From the NCBI GenBank assembly GCA_038207625.1, contig JBBQZO010000016.1:1-64000 (forward strand): 64,000 nt of DNA, given 5' to 3'. The DNA comes from JBBQZO01 sp038207625. Lineage in GTDB: Bacteria; Pseudomonadota; Gammaproteobacteria; Burkholderiales; Burkholderiaceae_D. The notes under the pieces were generated by a model, which was not told the origin of the DNA, did no database searches, and was given only the letters and a program-made list of their open reading frames with translations. Each line of letters starts with the position of its first letter. Positions within the stretch are counted from its first letter, which is position 1. The position numbers and the translations under genes are program-made. Shown piece by piece: positions 1 through 8,196 of this stretch.

Positions 1-136
1 GCGGCACTCGGCGCGCGACAGTTTGCCAAGCAGCCCGGCCAGCCGGTCTGCGTTCAATTCGCCTTGCGGCAGGTGGATCGCCGCGTGCTGCGTCGCCATC
101 CACTGCGCGTTGTCGCGCTGGTGGCTGGTGGTGGCG
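1..136. repeat. Inverted near-identical copy of murG bases 337-472
   Basis: Base i in 1-136 is the complement of base 473-i, so this stretch is the reverse complement of 337-472. Only two of 136 positions differ (47 versus 426, and 91 versus 382). The arms are separated by 200 bp (137-336). The murG reading frame upstream of base 137 makes no MurG-like sequence, while from 137 (residues HQSG) it does. A fold-back at the end of an assembled contig is the simplest explanation; a real palindromic duplication is possible. Confidence 0.93.
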
Positions 137-580
137 CATCAGTCGGGCAAGAAGAACATCGATGCGCTGAACAAGGCGTATGCGTCGGCCGGCGTCGAGG
201 CCACCGTGGTCGACTTCATCGACGACATGGCGGCGGCGTACGCCCAGGCCGACCTGGTGATCTGCCGCGCCGGCGCGATCACCATCTCGGAGCTGACGGC
301 GGCGGGGGTGGCCAGCGTGCTGGTGCCGTTCGTCGCCGCCACCACCAGCCACCAGCGCGACAACGCGCAGTGGATGGCGACTCAGCACGCGGCGATCCAC
401 CTGCCGCAAGGCGAATTGAACGCAGCCCGGCTGGCCGGGCTGCTTGGCAAACTGTCGCGCGCCGAGTGCCGCGACATGGCGATCGCATCGCAGGCGGTCG
501 GCAAGCGCGACGCCAACGAGGCGATCGCCGATATTCTCGAAAAACTGGCAGGAATAGAATTGGCAGGAACTACCAAATGA
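137..580 (+). CDS. murG: MurG C-terminal part (lipid II synthase), 5' end missing
   Basis: MurG adds N-acetylglucosamine from UDP-GlcNAc to lipid I on the inner face of the cytoplasmic membrane, giving lipid II. The visible 147 residues carry family landmarks: HQSG at the start, FIDDMAAAYAQADLVICRAGA (donor-binding helix region, shown here as FIDDM and CRAGA), then VPF and HQRDNA where other MurGs have VPFP...HQ..NA. The N-terminal acceptor domain is absent because sequence before base 137 is an inverted copy of later murG sequence. The stop overlaps the murC start (ATGA), as in typical dcw clusters. Confidence 0.9.
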   Translation, partial: HQSGKKNIDALNKAYASAGVEATVVDFIDDMAAAYAQADLVICRAGAITISELTAAGVASVLVPFVAATTSHQRDNAQWMATQHAAIHLPQGELNAARLAGLLGKLSRAECRDMAIASQAVGKRDANEAIADILEKLAGIELAGTTK

Positions 581-1968
581 AGCACAAGATCAAGAACATC
601 CATTTCGTCGGCATCGGCGGCAGCGGCATGAGCGGCATCGCCGAAGTGCTGGTCAACCTCGGCTACAAGGTATCGGGCTCGGACCTGGGCAGCAATGCCG
701 CCACCGTGCGGCTCGAAGGCCTGGGCGCCACCGTCATGCTGGGCCACGATGCGGCCAACGTGGTCGGCGCCGACGTCGTCGTCACCTCGACCGCGGTCAA
801 CGAAAAGAACCCGGAAGTGATCGCCGCGCGCGCCGCGATGATCCCGATCGTGCCGCGCGCGATCATGCTCGGTGAGCTGATGCGCCTGAAACGCGGCATC
901 GCCATCGCCGGCACCCACGGCAAGACCACCACCACCAGCCTGGTCGCCTCGGTGCTGGCCGAGGGCGGGCTCGATCCTACTTTTGTCATCGGCGGACGCC
1001 TCAACAGCGCCGGCGCCAACGCCAAGCTGGGCACCGGCGACTACATCGTCGTCGAGGCGGACGAATCGGATGCGTCGTTCCTGAACCTGGCGCCGATGAT
1101 CGAAGTGATCACCAACATCGATGCCGATCACATGGAAACCTACGAGCACGACTTCGAAAAGCTGAAGATGGCGTTCGTCCACTTCACGCACCGGCTGCCG
1201 TTCTACGGCCGCGCGATGCTGTGCATCGACGACGAGCATGTGCGCTCGATCATCCCGCATATCTCCAAGCCGGTCACCACCTACGGTTTCAGCCCGCTGG
1301 CGCAGGTGCGCGCGGTGAACGCCAGCGCGGTCGGCCTGCAGATGCATTTCACCGTCATCCAGGACGGCTATCCGGACACCGAATTCGTGCTCAACCAGCC
1401 GGGCATGCACAACGTCGCCAACGCCTGCTCGGCGATTGCGATTGCCCGCGAAATCGGCATCGACGACAGCGCGACCCAGCGCGGCCTGGAAGGTTTCAAT
1501 GGCGTCGGCCGCCGGTTTACCCGTTACGGCGACATATCGATTCCGGGCGGGGGCAGCTTTTCCCTGGTGGACGACTTCGGCCACCATCCGGTCGAAACCG
1601 AGGTCACGCTGGCGGCCGCGCGCGCCGCCTATCCGGGCCGCCGACTGGTGCTGGCGTTCCAGCCGCACCGCTACAGCCGCACGCGCGACCTGTTCGAAGA
1701 CTTCGTCAAAGTGCTGGCCAAGCCGGACGTGCTGCTGCTGGCCGAAGTCTATCCGGCTGGCGAAGCGCCCATCGTGGCCGCCGACGGACGCGCGCTGGCG
1801 CATGCGCTGCGCGTGGGCGGCAAGATCGAACCGATCTTTGTCGAGGCAATAGCCGATATGCCATCGGCCATCATGAACGTGGTGCGCGACGGCGACGTCG
1901 TGCTGACGATGGGAGCCGGCTCGATCAGCGCGGTTCCCGGCAAACTGACCAATATTCCAAAGGCCTGA
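577..1968 (+). CDS. murC: UDP-N-acetylmuramate--L-alanine ligase
   Basis: Cytoplasmic ATP-dependent ligase adding L-Ala to UDP-MurNAc, the first step of peptide stem synthesis. The 463-residue length is normal for MurC. An N-terminal nucleotide-binding stretch (FVGIGGSGMSG, about residues 10-20), the Mur ligase P-loop GTHGKTTTT (112-120) and a central VEADESDASF motif are present. The ATG at 577 overlaps the murG stop by four bases, implying translational coupling. It is followed one base after its stop by the GTG of ddl. Confidence 0.97.
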   Translation: MKHKIKNIHFVGIGGSGMSGIAEVLVNLGYKVSGSDLGSNAATVRLEGLGATVMLGHDAANVVGADVVVTSTAVNEKNPEVIAARAAMIPIVPRAIMLGELMRLKRGIAIAGTHGKTTTTSLVASVLAEGGLDPTFVIGGRLNSAGANAKLGTGDYIVVEADESDASFLNLAPMIEVITNIDADHMETYEHDFEKLKMAFVHFTHRLPFYGRAMLCIDDEHVRSIIPHISKPVTTYGFSPLAQVRAVNASAVGLQMHFTVIQDGYPDTEFVLNQPGMHNVANACSAIAIAREIGIDDSATQRGLEGFNGVGRRFTRYGDISIPGGGSFSLVDDFGHHPVETEVTLAAARAAYPGRRLVLAFQPHRYSRTRDLFEDFVKVLAKPDVLLLAEVYPAGEAPIVAADGRALAHALRVGGKIEPIFVEAIADMPSAIMNVVRDGDVVLTMGAGSISAVPGKLTNIPKA

Positions 1969-1969
1969 C

Positions 1970-2938
1970 GTGAGCGCATTTTCCATTCCAGACGCAGCAT
2001 CCTTCGGCAAGGTCGGCGTGCTGTTCGGCGGCCGCTCGGCCGAGCGCGACGTGTCGATCATGTCCGGCGAGGGCGTGTTGAACGCTTTGCAAAGCGTCGG
2101 CATCGACGCGCACGGCTTCGACACGGGCACAGCGACGTTGGCCGAACTGGCCGCGCAAAACTTTGACCGCGTGTTCATCGCGCTGCACGGACGCTTCGGC
2201 GAAGACGGCACCTTGCAAGGCGCGCTCGAGCAGATGGGCATCGCCTACACCGGCAGCGGCGTGATGGCCAGCGCGATTTGCATGGACAAGATCTACACCA
2301 AGATGATCTGGCTGACGCACGACCTGCCAACGCCGAAATACGCGTCGCTCACCGGGGCGTCCGACCTCGACAAGGTGGCGCTCGAGCTGGGCTTGCCATT
2401 GATCGTCAAGCCGCCGCTGGAAGGCTCGTCAATCGGCATCACCAAAGTGGAAGCGGCCGACCAGCTGAAAGCGGCCTACGAGCTGGCAGCGAGCTTCGAC
2501 GCGGTCGTGCTGGCCGAGGAATTTGTCACCGGTCGCGAGTTTACCGTTGCCGTGCTGGGACAGGGCGCCAGCGCGCGCGCGTTGCCGGTGGTGGAAATTG
2601 TCGCCGCGGCTGGCAAGTACGACTACCAGAACAAGTATTTCACCGATACGACCAAGTACTACTGCCCGGCCGAGCTGGACCCGGCGATCAGCGCGGAGAT
2701 GGCGCGCATTGCGCTGGACGCCTACCGCGCGCTCGGTTGCGAAGGCTGGGGCCGGGTCGATGTGCTGCTGCGCGAGCACGATCAGAAACCGTTCCTGCTT
2801 GAGGCGAACACCTCGCCGGGCATGACGACCCATTCGCTGGTGCCCATGGCGGCGCGCGCGGTCGGTATCAGTTATGAACAATTGTGTGTGGAGATCTTGC
2901 GCTCGGCGCGTCTGAAGATGTCCAAGGGACAGGGTTAA
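1970..2938 (+). CDS. ddl: D-alanine--D-alanine ligase
   Basis: ATP-grasp ligase making D-Ala-D-Ala for the peptidoglycan precursor. The 322-residue product has the N-terminal GRSAERDVS segment, the EGSSIGI loop typical of Ddl, the KYFTDTTKYYCPAEL omega-loop segment and the C-terminal metal and substrate motif LLEANTSPGMT. Start is GTG at 1970, one base after the murC stop; no other start in frame keeps the conserved N-terminus. Position between murC and ftsQ is the ddlB position of the dcw cluster. Confidence 0.96.
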   Translation: MSAFSIPDAASFGKVGVLFGGRSAERDVSIMSGEGVLNALQSVGIDAHGFDTGTATLAELAAQNFDRVFIALHGRFGEDGTLQGALEQMGIAYTGSGVMASAICMDKIYTKMIWLTHDLPTPKYASLTGASDLDKVALELGLPLIVKPPLEGSSIGITKVEAADQLKAAYELAASFDAVVLAEEFVTGREFTVAVLGQGASARALPVVEIVAAAGKYDYQNKYFTDTTKYYCPAELDPAISAEMARIALDAYRALGCEGWGRVDVLLREHDQKPFLLEANTSPGMTTHSLVPMAARAVGISYEQLCVEILRSARLKMSKGQG

Positions 2939-2944
2939 AGAGGG

Positions 2945-3763
2945 ATGTGGCATGACGTTCGAGCCTTGAATGCCAGCGCCGGCGCGGTGTTCGCGCTGGT
3001 GATCCTGGCGCTGCTGGGCTCTGGCGTGTGGTGGGTGTCGCAGCGACCGATGTTTACGCTGCGCACCATCCGCATCGAGAGCATGGACGAAGTGGAATTG
3101 AAGCATGTGAATCACCTGACGCTGCGCAGTGGTTCGCTGGGCAAGATCAAGGGTAATTTTTTCACCACCAACCTTGAGCAGGTGCGTTTGAGTTTTGAAT
3201 CGGTACCGTGGGTGCGCCGCGCGACGGTGCGGCGCGAGTGGCCCGACCAGCTGATCGTCACGCTGGAAGAGCACGAGGCGCTGGGCACCTGGGGCGAGGA
3301 TGGGCGGCTGTTGTCGGTCAAGGGCGATGTGTTTACCGCCAATACGGCCGAGGCGGACGAGGATCACGCGCTGCCGATGTTCAGCGGCCCGGAAGGCAGT
3401 GAGAAGGAAGTGATGTTGCGCTTTGGCGAGCTGCGCACCGCGTTCGAGAAGGTCAAGTTGGCGCCGGAAGCGCTGGCCCTGTCGAGCCGCTATGCGTGGA
3501 CCGTGCGGCTGAGTAACGGCACCAGCGTGGCGCTGGGGCGCGAGCAGGACAAGACGACACTGCGCACGCGGGTCGACCGGCTGGTGGGAATTTATCCGCA
3601 GCTGGCCAGCCGGCTGGAGCAGGGGATACAGACGATAGACATGCGTTACCCGAACGGGCTGGCCTTGAGTGCAGCCGGACTGAAGATTGCGCCGGAAGGC
3701 AAACCGGTCCAAGTAGTGAAGAAAAAGAGCGTTTCAACCCGTAAGACAGCGCATAACCAGTAG
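2945..3763 (+). CDS. ftsQ: Cell division protein FtsQ
   Basis: Bitopic inner-membrane divisome protein linking FtsZ-ring proteins to the FtsBL/FtsWI septal synthase. The 272 residues comprise a short cytoplasmic tail, one membrane segment (about 14-32) and a periplasmic POTRA-like part beginning FTLRTIRIES, followed by the FtsQ beta domain (VPWVRRATVRREWPDQLIV region). The extreme C-terminus is Lys-rich. It starts six bases after ddl and ends ten bases before ftsA, so it is part of the dcw operon. Confidence 0.95.
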   Translation: MWHDVRALNASAGAVFALVILALLGSGVWWVSQRPMFTLRTIRIESMDEVELKHVNHLTLRSGSLGKIKGNFFTTNLEQVRLSFESVPWVRRATVRREWPDQLIVTLEEHEALGTWGEDGRLLSVKGDVFTANTAEADEDHALPMFSGPEGSEKEVMLRFGELRTAFEKVKLAPEALALSSRYAWTVRLSNGTSVALGREQDKTTLRTRVDRLVGIYPQLASRLEQGIQTIDMRYPNGLALSAAGLKIAPEGKPVQVVKKKSVSTRKTAHNQ

Positions 3764-3773
3764 GCGACAAGAA

Positions 3774-5006
3774 ATGACAAAAGACGCGAAAAACCTGATC
3801 GTCGGACTCGATATCGGCACCTCGAAAGTGGTGGCGGTCGTGGCCGAAGTGATGCCCGACGGCCGCCATGAGGTGATCGGGCTCGGTCAGCACGAATCGA
3901 AAGGCCTGAAAAAAGGCGTGGTGGTCAATATCGAAGCGACCGTCGAGACGATTCAACGCGCGCTGGAAGAAGCCGAGCTGATGGCCGACTGCAAGATCCG
4001 CAATGTGTACGCGGGCATCGCCGGCAGCCATATCCGCAGCTTCAACTCGTCCGGCATGGTGGCCATCAAGGACAAGGAAGTGACCGCTACCGACGTAGCA
4101 CGCGTGATTGAGACGGCCAAGGCAGTCAACATCCCGACCGACCAGCAGCTGCTGCATACGGTGCCGCAGGAATTCATCGTCGACAGCCAGGAAGACGTGC
4201 GCGAGCCGATCGGCATGAGCGGCATCCGCCTCGAAGTGCGCGTGCACATCGTCACCGGCGCCGTGTCGGCGGTGCAGAACATCGTCAAGTGCGTGCGCCG
4301 CTGCGGTCTGGAAGTGTCCGACCTGATTTTGCAGCCGATGGCCTCGGCCGACGCCGTGCTGACGGCCGACGAGAAGGAGCTGGGCGTGGTGTTGATCGAC
4401 ATCGGCGGGGGCACGACCGACATCGCCGTGTTCTCGGACGGCGCGATCCGCCACACCGCCGTGATCCCGATCGCCGGCGACCAGATCACCAACGACATCG
4501 CAATGGCGCTGCGCACACCGACCTCGGAAGCGGAAGAAATCAAAATCCGCTATGGTGTGGCGAAACAAGTGCTGGCCGATCCGGGCGAACACCTGGAAGT
4601 GCCGGGCCTGGGCGACCGCGGTCCGCGCACGTTGTCGCGCCAGGCGCTGGCGGCGGTGATCGAGCCGCGCGTCGAAGAACTGTTTGCGATGGTGCATCAG
4701 GTGGTGCGCGAGTCGGGCTACGAGGGCGTGCTGTCGTCGGGCATCGTGCTCACGGGCGGCACGGCGATCATGCCGGGCATGGTCGAAATGGCCGAAGACA
4801 TATTCTTGAAACCGGCGCGCCTGGGCACGCCGGATTACCGTGGCCAGCTGGCCGACGTGGTGCGCAGCCCGCGCTACGCGACCGTGCTCGGCTTGCTGTT
4901 GGAAGCGAAAAAGCAGTATCTGCGCGGGCATATCGTCACGCGCCAGGATGGGTCGGTGAAGGCGGTGATGCAGCGTATGAAGGAATGGTTTTTAGGTAAT
5001 TTCTAG
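3774..5006 (+). CDS. ftsA: Cell division protein FtsA
   Basis: Actin-like ATPase that tethers FtsZ filaments to the membrane and recruits later divisome proteins. The 410 residues show the phosphate-binding motif GLDIGTSKV (about 10-18), the second phosphate loop IDIGGGTTDIAVF (about 207-219), the adenosine motif VLTGGTAIMPG (about 325-335) and a C-terminal amphipathic helix (MKEWFLGNF) expected to bind the membrane. It lies between ftsQ and ftsZ as usual. Confidence 0.97.
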   Translation: MTKDAKNLIVGLDIGTSKVVAVVAEVMPDGRHEVIGLGQHESKGLKKGVVVNIEATVETIQRALEEAELMADCKIRNVYAGIAGSHIRSFNSSGMVAIKDKEVTATDVARVIETAKAVNIPTDQQLLHTVPQEFIVDSQEDVREPIGMSGIRLEVRVHIVTGAVSAVQNIVKCVRRCGLEVSDLILQPMASADAVLTADEKELGVVLIDIGGGTTDIAVFSDGAIRHTAVIPIAGDQITNDIAMALRTPTSEAEEIKIRYGVAKQVLADPGEHLEVPGLGDRGPRTLSRQALAAVIEPRVEELFAMVHQVVRESGYEGVLSSGIVLTGGTAIMPGMVEMAEDIFLKPARLGTPDYRGQLADVVRSPRYATVLGLLLEAKKQYLRGHIVTRQDGSVKAVMQRMKEWFLGNF

Positions 5007-5038
5007 GCAGTCGATTCGGGCAGTCGCAGCACACACAT

Positions 5039-5054
5039 TTAAATTTGAATTTAA
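5039..5054. promoter_or_regulatory. AT-rich dyad in the ftsA-ftsZ gap
   Basis: The 125-bp gap between ftsA and ftsZ contains TTAAATTTGAATTTAA, two 7-base inverted arms around TG, in an otherwise GC-rich region. It could be part of an ftsZ-proximal promoter or operator. No convincing -35/-10 pair was assigned. Confidence 0.3.
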
Positions 5055-5131
5055 CCGCAGTTTTCAATCTCCAGTTCTCCTACAACTATGAGGCTTGGCG
5101 CTTGGAAACGGCACTTGATTAGGAGCTCATT

Positions 5132-6343
5132 ATGGAGTTTGATATGGTCGATAACGCAGCATTGGGTACCGTCATCAAGGTCGTCGGTGTCGGCGGTGCC
5201 GGTGGCAATGCAGTACAGCACATGATTAACAAGGGTATGCAGGGCGTCGAGTTCATCGCCGCCAATACCGACGCGCAGGCACTGGCCTCGTCGTCGGCGC
5301 ATAACGTGATCCAGATCGGTGAGACCGGTCTGGGTGCTGGCATGAAGCCGCTGGTCGGGCGTCAGCTGGCCGAGGAATCGCGCACCCGCATCGAAGATGC
5401 GTTGCGTGGCGCGCACATGGTGTTCATCGCCGCCGGCATGGGCGGCGGCACCGGCACGGGCGCGGCGCCAATCGTGGCCGAAATCGCCAAATCGATGGGC
5501 GCGCTGACGGTGGCCGTGGTGTCGAAGCCGTTCTCGTACGAAGGCCAGAAGTGCATGGACATCGCCGAGGCGGGGCTGGAAGAATTGTCGCAGCACGTCG
5601 ATTCCCTGATCATCATCCTCAATGAAAAACTGGAAGATATCTACGAAGACGAAACCATGATCGAGTGGATGCAGCACGCCGATGATGTGCTCAACAATGC
5701 CGTCGCCGGTATTGCCGAGATCATCAACGTGCCTGGCCATATCAACGTCGACTTCAACGACGTGAAAACCATCATGGGCGAGCAGGGCAAGGCGATGATG
5801 GGCACCGCCACCGCGTCGGGCGTCGATCGCGCGCGCATCGCCGCCGAGCAGGCAGTTGCCTCGCCGCTGTTGGATGGTATCGACCTGTCCGGCGCGCGCG
5901 GCGTGCTGGTCAACGTCACCGCCAGCCGCAGCCTGAAAGGTAAGGAAATCAAGGAAGTCATGACGGCCGTGCGCGCGTTTGCCGCTCCCGACGCATCGAT
6001 CGCGCAAGGTATCGCGTACGACGATTCGATGGGCGACGATATCCGCGTGACGGTGGTCGCGACCGGTCTGGGCAAAGCCAAGAAACTGGTGCAACTGGTG
6101 CAAACGCCGATGCTGCGCACCGGCACCCACAACGGCCCGATGATGACCACCACCACCGCTGCAATGGGCGGCATGAATGTGTCGGCAGGCGTGACGATGG
6201 GCGGCGTGTCGCACGCCGCTGAAGGCATGAAGGCGCCGGCCGTATGGCGTCGCGAGCAAGCGTCCGAGCAGGTCGCGGCGATGAAAAACAACGGCGTCGA
6301 AACCTACGATATTCCGGCGTTTTTGCGCAAGCAAGCCGACTAA
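5132..6343 (+). CDS. ftsZ: Cell division protein FtsZ
   Basis: Tubulin-like GTPase that forms the Z ring. The 403-residue protein has the N-terminal GVGGAGGNAV nucleotide loop, the tubulin signature GGGTGTG (104-110), the T7-loop segment NVDFNDVKTIM and a conserved C-terminal tail ending VETYDIPAFLRKQAD, which binds FtsA, ZipA and other partners. A clear AGGAG ribosome site precedes ATG 5132. A Thr/Met/Gly-rich linker spans roughly 325-375. It is the last dcw gene here and is followed by a long hairpin. Confidence 0.98.
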   Translation: MEFDMVDNAALGTVIKVVGVGGAGGNAVQHMINKGMQGVEFIAANTDAQALASSSAHNVIQIGETGLGAGMKPLVGRQLAEESRTRIEDALRGAHMVFIAAGMGGGTGTGAAPIVAEIAKSMGALTVAVVSKPFSYEGQKCMDIAEAGLEELSQHVDSLIIILNEKLEDIYEDETMIEWMQHADDVLNNAVAGIAEIINVPGHINVDFNDVKTIMGEQGKAMMGTATASGVDRARIAAEQAVASPLLDGIDLSGARGVLVNVTASRSLKGKEIKEVMTAVRAFAAPDASIAQGIAYDDSMGDDIRVTVVATGLGKAKKLVQLVQTPMLRTGTHNGPMMTTTTAAMGGMNVSAGVTMGGVSHAAEGMKAPAVWRREQASEQVAAMKNNGVETYDIPAFLRKQAD

Positions 6344-6380
6344 ATCGTGGTGACAGCACGCGTCCAAGCGGCGCGTGCAA

Positions 6381-6456
6381 CAGCGGGGCGGTGTGGGGGC
6401 AGAATAATTTTCGCAAAATGTCGCGAAAAAAACGCTGCCCTCACACCGTCCCGCTG
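6381..6456 (+). terminator. Long RNA hairpin downstream of ftsZ
   Basis: Arms 6381-6402 and 6435-6456 form a 22-base-pair stem with 20 Watson-Crick pairs and two G-U pairs. Both mismatches are G on the left and T on the right, so the + strand RNA pairs fully while the opposite RNA would have A-C clashes. A second stem (6408-6414 with 6423-6429) closes the loop. No U tract follows, so it may be a Rho-independent-like stop, an mRNA-stabilising structure or a REP-like remnant. An outer pair, 6350-6357 with 6453-6460, would compete with it. Confidence 0.7.
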
Positions 6457-6590
6457 TCACGTCCAGGCTGTGAAAAGCCGCCGCGCGCTGCAAGCTCAAT
6501 CAGCTTCAGGCATACTATGCGCACACCTGTCGAGGCATGCTGCGCCGCGCGCGGCATTTTTCACTTTCCAACCAGATAAAGGAGTCTCTC

Positions 6591-7097
6591 ATGACCATCA
6601 AAATCGGCGATACCCTGCCAGCAGGCCAATTGGCCGAATTCATCGAAGTCGAATCGGCCGGCTGCGCGCTGGGCCCGAACACCTTCAACATCGCCGACCT
6701 GACCAAAGGCAAAACGATCGCGATCTTCGGCCTGCCAGGCGCCTACACCCCGACCTGCTCCGCACAACACGTGCCAGGTTACGTGAAAAACGCAGCGGCC
6801 CTGAAAGCGGCCGGCGTCGACGAAATCTGGTGCATCTCGGTCAATGACGCCTTCGTCATGGGCGCCTGGGGCCGCGATCAAAAATCGACTGGCATCGTGC
6901 GCATGATGGCTGACGGCAACGCCGCCGTTTCCAAGGCCTTCGGCCTGGACGCCGACTTCAGCAAGTTCGGCATGGGCACCCGCTCGCAGCGCTACTCGAT
7001 GCTGGTCGTTGACGGCGTCGTCAAGCAACTGAACGTCGAGCAAGGCGGCGCCTTCGAAGTGTCGAACGCCGAAACGCTGCTCAAGCAAATCGCTTAA
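6591..7097 (+). CDS. Prx5-type peroxiredoxin
   Basis: Thiol peroxidase reducing hydrogen and alkyl peroxides. The 168-residue protein has the Prx5 peroxidatic motif PGAYTPTCS with catalytic Cys56 and Thr53, and the conserved Arg in GTRSQRYSM. There is no C-terminal glutaredoxin domain, so the reductant must be a separate glutaredoxin/GSH or thioredoxin system. ATG 6591 follows a good site (AAAGGAG). A gene of this family downstream of ftsZ is common in Burkholderiales. It has its own terminator. Confidence 0.92.
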   Translation: MTIKIGDTLPAGQLAEFIEVESAGCALGPNTFNIADLTKGKTIAIFGLPGAYTPTCSAQHVPGYVKNAAALKAAGVDEIWCISVNDAFVMGAWGRDQKSTGIVRMMADGNAAVSKAFGLDADFSKFGMGTRSQRYSMLVVDGVVKQLNVEQGGAFEVSNAETLLKQIA

Positions 7098-7116
7098 GCA
7101 GCGCTGACGCTGCTTG

Positions 7117-7142
7117 AAAACGGCGCTGCGGCGCCGTTTTTC
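7117..7142 (+). terminator. Rho-independent terminator of the peroxiredoxin gene
   Basis: Ten-base arms AAAACGGCGC (7117-7126) and GCGCCGTTTT (7131-7140) flank the loop TGCG, with the T run at the 3' side. Confidence 0.85.
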
Positions 7143-7153
7143 GTTGTTACCCG

Positions 7154-8125
7154 ATGCGCACCACACACTGTGAAGATCAGCCAGCAGTGGCCGAACCAGC
7201 CCAACGGCAAGTCGCTCACGCCCACCTGACAACCGGAGTTTTTCTGACCGCACAATCGAACAAACGGCGCAGTCTGTACGCGATGCTCTTCGCGGTGGCC
7301 GTGTTTGCGCTGATGGACACGGCCATGAAGCTGCTGTCGGCCCACTACCCGGCCACCCATGTGGCAAGCTTGCGCGCGCTGGCCTCGCTGCCGCTGGTGT
7401 GCGCCTACGTCGGCTGGCGCGGTGCGTTTCCCACGCTGTTCAAGGTGCGCTGGTCGCTGCACCTGCTGCGCGGCGCGCTCGGGGTGGCGATGTTGTCGCT
7501 GTTTGCGTTTGCGCTGCAAAAGCTGTCGCTGGCCGAGGCCTACACCATCTTCTTCATCGCGCCGGCGCTGATTGCGGCGCTGTCGGTGCTGTTTCTGAAG
7601 GAGCACGTGAACACGGCGCGCTGGGTGGCGATCGGCACCGGCCTGCTCGGTGTGGTGGTGGCGCTGCGCCCCAGCGGTGGCGGTTTTCTCACGCTGGGCG
7701 GCCTGGCCGTGCTGGGCGCGGCGGTCATGTACGCGGTGTCGGCCATTTCCGGACGCATTCTGAGCCGCACCGACCGCAGCGAGCACATGGTGTTCTGGCT
7801 GATGCTGATGATGGCAGCCGGCGCCGGCATCATCGCCGCGCCTCACTGGGTCAGCATCCGCCCGCAGGACTATTTGCTGCTGTGCGGGCTGGCCGTCAGC
7901 GGCTTTCTGGGCCAGCTGGCCATCACCGAGGCATTCCGCTTGGGCGAGGCGTCCAGCGTGGCGCCGTTCGAGTATTCGGCGCTGGCCTGGGGTGTGGTGC
8001 TGGACTGGGTACTGTGGCACACGCTGCCCGACCGCTACACGCTGCTGGGCGCGGCCATCATCATCGCCAGCGGCGTGTATCTGATCCGCCACGAAACGGT
8101 GCACGTCGAAGCCGAGCATCCGTGA
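7154..8125 (+). CDS. EamA/DMT-family permease
   Basis: Inner-membrane protein of the drug/metabolite transporter superfamily, with about ten hydrophobic segments arranged as two EamA repeats; substrate unknown. The conserved repeat ends (LAEAYTIFFIAPALIAALSV region and the second-repeat LGEASSVAPFEYSALAW region) are recognisable. The start is uncertain: ATG 7154 lies only 12 bases after the peroxiredoxin terminator and has no ribosome site. ATG 7283 keeps the first membrane helix, and a CTG at 7244 sits five bases after a GGAG. The true protein is probably shorter than 323 residues. Confidence 0.85.
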   Translation: MRTTHCEDQPAVAEPAQRQVAHAHLTTGVFLTAQSNKRRSLYAMLFAVAVFALMDTAMKLLSAHYPATHVASLRALASLPLVCAYVGWRGAFPTLFKVRWSLHLLRGALGVAMLSLFAFALQKLSLAEAYTIFFIAPALIAALSVLFLKEHVNTARWVAIGTGLLGVVVALRPSGGGFLTLGGLAVLGAAVMYAVSAISGRILSRTDRSEHMVFWLMLMMAAGAGIIAAPHWVSIRPQDYLLLCGLAVSGFLGQLAITEAFRLGEASSVAPFEYSALAWGVVLDWVLWHTLPDRYTLLGAAIIIASGVYLIRHETVHVEAEHP

Positions 8126-8184
8126 GCGCCGCCCTGGCCTGGTCTGCACCGGCGCGCCCGCGTACGGCGCCGCTGTTGCCTTGA

Positions 8185-8190
8185 TATAAT
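8185..8190 (+). promoter_or_regulatory. Perfect -10 (TATAAT) six bases before the lpxC ATG
   Basis: TATAAT at 8185-8190 is followed by CGCCGG and then ATG 8197. If used, transcription would begin at or next to the A of the start codon, giving a leaderless mRNA. The -35 region (about 8162-8167) is poor. Confidence 0.5.
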
Positions 8191-8196
8191 CGCCGG

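Noticed and set aside
382..2241. 619-codon minus-strand frame opposite murC/ddl
   Set aside because: Antisense frame in high-GC DNA with low-complexity Arg/His/Gly composition.
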